Below, one piece after another: positions 5,718 to 7,934 of a DNA stretch of 7,934 nt. Both the position numbers and the translations under genes were made by a program. The notes under the pieces are model-generated. The model was not told the DNA's origin. It did no database searches and was given only the letters and a program-made list of their open reading frames with translations. The stretch lies in NCBI GenBank assembly GCA_007127495.1, contig SKZG01000133.1:1-7934 (forward strand), read 5' to 3'. Source of the stretch: Planctomycetales bacterium. Its GTDB lineage: Bacteria; Planctomycetota; Planctomycetia; Pirellulales; Thermoguttaceae. Numbering within the stretch: the first letter of the stretch is position 1; each line of letters opens with the position of its first letter.

Positions 5718-5734
5718 ACAAGCACGCAGCGACG

Positions 5735-5896
5735 GCCACCTGCGGGCTTGCCCCGCCGGAGCCGTGGTCAGTGGGCTACCACAGGCGCAGCGCACCACCA
5801 CGCCACCTGCGGGCTTGCCCCGCGGGAGCGGTGGTCAATCGCTACAGGCAGCCGCCGCGAGTAGCTTATGGACCACCGCTCCAGGCCGGGCAAGCC
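5735..5896. repeat. Two 36-nt direct repeats plus an inverted partner forming a long hairpin
   Basis: Units 5735-5770 and 5802-5837 match at 34 of 36 positions; both begin GCCACCTGCGGGCTTGCCCC and end GTGGTCA. The second unit has an inverted counterpart. GGCTTGCCC (5812-5820) pairs with GGGCAAGCC (5888-5896), and GGAGCGGTGGTC (5825-5836) pairs with GACCACCGCTCC (5871-5882). GCTAC/GTAGC (5841-5845, 5861-5865) extends the stem inside the loop. The result is a hairpin of up to 26 bp within 85 nt. The repeats are themselves partly palindromic, as expected for REP/BIME-type elements. Confidence 0.8.
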
Positions 5897-5934
5897 GGCC
5901 GGCGTCCACCACTTGTGTAAAACAGCGAGGGTGC

Positions 5935-5948
5935 GACCCCGAAGGGCC
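5935..5948 (-). terminator. UUCG-tetraloop hairpin after the sulfatase gene (weak terminator candidate)
   Basis: In the sense of the sulfatase transcript the sequence GGCCC-TTCG-GGGTC forms a 5-bp stem (one G-U pair) closed by a C(UUCG)G loop, about 60 bases after the stop codon. The nearest T-run (four Ts) is some 12 bases further on, which is too far for a classical intrinsic terminator. It could mark the mRNA 3' end. Confidence 0.3.
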
Positions 5949-6007
5949 GGCCCCAATCTCAGTACGTTTCAATCTCCTCAGGCGCCACTCGCAGCACCGT
6001 GGCAAGA

Positions 6008-7606
6008 CTACCGCCGAACAAACGCCCGATCCGCCCAGGCATCCCACATCGCGGCCAGCTTCTTGACCAGCTCGGGGCGCTCCGCGGCCAGGTTGTTCAT
6101 CTCGCCGCGGTCGTCCTCCAGGTGGTACAGTTCCCACTTGCCGCGGGCCTCGGCGGCCAGCTTCCACGGCCCAACGCGAACGGCCCGATTGCCAAAGTGC
6201 TCCCAGTACAGTGCCTCACGCTCGATCGGCTCGTTGTCGAAGGCCGAAACGAGGCTCTTGCCCTCCAGCGGCAGGATGTCGTGGCCGCCGAAGGTTTCCG
6301 GGTATTCCGCGCCGGCAATGGCCACGCAAGTGGCCATCAGGTCGATCACGTGGCCCACCTGATGGCGAATTGCCCCAGCGTCGGCGATCCGACGCGGCCA
6401 GTGGGCAATCAGCGGTGTGGCGATGCCGCCTTCGTGCGCCCACTTCTTGTAAAGCCGAAACGGCGTGTTCGAAGCGTTCGCCCAACCGATGCCGTAGCTG
6501 GCGTACGTGTCGGGCCCGCCGGGGAACACGTCGGGCCGCGTGCCGCCGCGGGGGAAGTGGCCGTGGCGAGTACGGACGCCTTGGATGATCTCCGCGCAGC
6601 CGCCGTTGTCCGACAGGAACAGGATGAGCGTGTTGTCCAACCGCCCCGTGCGCCGCAACGCCTCGACGATGCGCCCGATCCCCTGGTCCATGCTGTCGAT
6701 TTGCGCGGCGTACGCCGCCATGCGGTGCGCTTCCCACGCCTTGTTGGGCGCGTCGTCCCACGCCGGCACGCGCCGGTCGCGCGGCGTCAGCGGCCAGTCG
6801 GGGGAAACCAGGCCGGCGTCGATCAATCGGGCATGACGCTGCGCGCGGAGGGCGTCCCAGCCGACGTCGTACACTCCCTCGTACCGCGCAATGTCGTCCG
6901 GCAGCGCGTGCAGCGGCCAATGCGGGGCGACGTGCGCCACGTAAAGGAACAGCGGGCCCGCGTCGGCCTCGTCAATGAACCGGGCCGCCTCGTCGTTGAT
7001 CGCGTCGGTATAGTAAAACCCTTCGCCCGGCTCGATGAACTCGTTGTCGCGCATCAGGCTGACGGGCGTGAAGTAGCTCCCGCCCCCGGCCAACGTGCCG
7101 AAAAAGCGGTCGAAACCGCGCTGACGCGGCCAGCTTTCCCGATGCAGCGTCGGTTCCGGGTTGGTGTAGTTGTAATGGCTCACGTGCCACTTGCCGCTCA
7201 TCAAGGTCTGGTAGCCTACCGTGCGTAGTACTTCGGCAATGGTCACGCACCGCTCCGTCAGCCGGCCGCGATAGCCCGGATGGTTCGACGGCCCGACCAT
7301 GGTCCCCAGTCCGGCCTGGTGCGGGTAGAGGCCCGTCAGCAGGGCAGCCCGCGTCGGGCAGCAGCGCGCGGCGTTGTAGAACTGCGTGAAGCGCAGGCCC
7401 CCGTCCGCCAGCCGATCGAGGTTCGGCGTCCGGATTTCACTGCCGTAGCAGCCGAGGTCGGAAAACCCCATGTCGTCGGCCATGATGATGACGATACTCG
7501 GCCTTTCGTCCGCAGCCGTATCAGAGCGAACCGAGCCCGGCTGGCTGAGCGACAAGGTCATGGCCGCAACCGTGGATACAATGAGCGTGGATCGAGGACA
7601 ATTCAT
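6008..7606 (-). CDS. Secreted type I sulfatase (alkaline-phosphatase-like superfamily)
   Basis: This 532-residue enzyme hydrolyses sulfate esters, probably on polysaccharides or other sulfated organics, outside the cytoplasm. Residues 1-30 form a plausible Sec signal (basic MNCPR, then a hydrophobic stretch to about 20), with no lipobox. IMADDMGFSDLGCYG (41-55) supplies the metal-binding Asp44/Asp45. The formylglycine motif is complete as C82-C-P84-T-R86 (in ARCCPTRAALLTG), so Cys82 would be oxidised by a formylglycine-generating enzyme. GKWH (138-141), APHWP (227-231), SDNGG (332-336) and KKWAHEGGIATP (387-398) provide the remaining Ca- and sulfate-binding residues. The C-terminal subdomain ends with the usual WKL...LYHLEDDRGEMNNLA stretch. 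The start is firm: AGGAG eight bases upstream of ATG, and ATGA overlap with the preceding gene suggests translational coupling. Substrate specificity cannot be inferred; no maturase gene is in the window. Confidence 0.95.
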   Translation of the reverse strand: MNCPRSTLIVSTVAAMTLSLSQPGSVRSDTAADERPSIVIIMADDMGFSDLGCYGSEIRTPNLDRLADGGLRFTQFYNAARCCPTRAALLTGLYPHQAGLGTMVGPSNHPGYRGRLTERCVTIAEVLRTVGYQTLMSGKWHVSHYNYTNPEPTLHRESWPRQRGFDRFFGTLAGGGSYFTPVSLMRDNEFIEPGEGFYYTDAINDEAARFIDEADAGPLFLYVAHVAPHWPLHALPDDIARYEGVYDVGWDALRAQRHARLIDAGLVSPDWPLTPRDRRVPAWDDAPNKAWEAHRMAAYAAQIDSMDQGIGRIVEALRRTGRLDNTLILFLSDNGGCAEIIQGVRTRHGHFPRGGTRPDVFPGGPDTYASYGIGWANASNTPFRLYKKWAHEGGIATPLIAHWPRRIADAGAIRHQVGHVIDLMATCVAIAGAEYPETFGGHDILPLEGKSLVSAFDNEPIEREALYWEHFGNRAVRVGPWKLAAEARGKWELYHLEDDRGEMNNLAAERPELVKKLAAMWDAWADRAFVRR

Positions 7607-7934
7607 TTTGGCATCTCCTGGGATGGTGGTACGGGACGGGAATTGAGCACGGCCTCGCGAATGGCTTTCCCGAGTTGCGCCGCTTCATCGAGGACCGCAT
7701 CGTTTTCTTCGAACGTATGGACTCCGACCGAGGCCACGGTGGCCTCGGGGCCGTAAATCATCTTGATACCGCTTACTTCGCACCAGTCGCCGCGGCCGCA
7801 CCGAATGCACGGCAAATTGCCCAGCAGCACCATGGCGCCCACGTTGACGATGCCCTCTTCCGCCATCCAAAAGCCGATTTGGCTGAGGGCCGTTGCGGCG
7901 GCGGGCGGAACGTCTTTCGCACCGGGCGGGCATG
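7603..7934 (-). CDS. Probable flavodoxin-like / NAD(P)H-dependent FMN reductase protein, C-terminal part (partial)
   Basis: The minus-strand frame is open from the right edge (CPPGAKDVPPAAATALSQIG...) to TGA at 7603-7605, giving 109 residues of the C-terminal part; the true start lies outside the window. The stretch GNLPCIRCGRGDWCEVSG contains three cysteines in a CxxCxxxxxC pattern. YGPEATVASVGVHTFEE and DEAAQLGKAIREAVL follow. The ATVxSVG segment and the terminal LGxxI/VxEA helix resemble the end of flavodoxin-fold FMN reductases (iron-sulfur-flavoprotein relatives), but I recognise this only by pattern. The cysteine cluster could bind a metal or Fe-S centre, or be redox active. Its stop overlaps the sulfatase start (ATGA), so the two are very likely one operon. 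An ATG at 7866 is internal to the open frame rather than the probable start. Confidence 0.55.
   Translation of the reverse strand, partial: CPPGAKDVPPAAATALSQIGFWMAEEGIVNVGAMVLLGNLPCIRCGRGDWCEVSGIKMIYGPEATVASVGVHTFEENDAVLDEAAQLGKAIREAVLNSRPVPPSQEMPK

Larger units (their letters stand above)
5444..6007. other. Repeat-rich intergenic region upstream of etfB
   Basis: No credible coding region was found in these 564 bp. Every open frame is short, lacks a ribosome-binding site and crosses the repeats. From the etfB side outward it contains a TATAAC hexamer, a cloverleaf-like inverted repeat, a promoter-like pair, a 7-bp stem at 5681-5717, and the 36-nt direct repeats with an inverted partner. A small UUCG hairpin lies near the sulfatase end. 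It separates the sulfatase operon from the etfB operon, both reading leftwards. Confidence 0.7.

Noticed and set aside
5735..5837. 36-nt repeats separated by a 31-nt spacer, dimensions like a minimal CRISPR array
   Set aside because: There are only two units, the second has a long inverted copy right after it, the spacer itself is low complexity and shares motifs with the repeats, and no cas gene is present. A REP/BIME-type repeat explains it better.
5999..7228. 409-codon open frame on the plus strand opposite the sulfatase
   Set aside because: Antisense shadow of a convincing sulfatase; Arg/Val-rich composition with no recognisable domain or ribosome-binding site.

Overview
This is a GC-rich (low-to-mid 60s % by eye) bacterial chromosome segment. 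A planctomycete-like (PVC group) origin is likely. The grounds are a secreted formylglycine-type sulfatase, a long-form acyl-CoA dehydrogenase linked to etfBA, and intergenic spaces full of short interspersed inverted and heptad repeats. This assignment is inference; the window holds no rRNA, tRNA or other phylogenetic marker.

Nearly everything reads on the minus strand, so gene order runs from right to left. At the right edge is the 3' part of a probable flavodoxin-like/FMN-reductase protein (7603-7934). It overlaps by ATGA the start of a complete secreted sulfatase (6008-7606). A 564-bp repeat-rich spacer follows (5444-6007). It holds a cloverleaf-like inverted repeat, a pair of 36-nt direct repeats with an inverted partner, and candidate promoter elements. 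Next comes etfB (4529-5443), a phase-locked heptamer array, etfA (3411-4445) and a long acyl-CoA dehydrogenase (1631-3376). These three form a coherent module: the dehydrogenase oxidises an acyl-CoA and passes electrons to the EtfAB flavoprotein. The EtfB motif resembles that of clostridial-type (bifurcation-capable) ETFs.

Twenty bases after the dehydrogenase lies an intact HigA/VapI-type antitoxin with no toxin partner (1308-1610). After a 244-bp spacer built of nested inverted repeats comes a stand-alone enoyl-ACP reductase fabI (293-1063). Directly after the fabI stop codon, in the same frame, is a second, truncated copy of the same antitoxin. It is about 91% identical over 122 nt and is a clear pseudogene. 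The left edge carries the last 28 codons of an unrecognised plus-strand gene that converges on this debris.

No CRISPR array, phage, complete insertion sequence or obviously new multi-gene system is visible. The most unusual parts are the duplicated orphan antitoxin and its junction with fabI, the heptamer array spanning the etfB stop and reaching the etfA start, and the folded repeats upstream of etfB and fabI.
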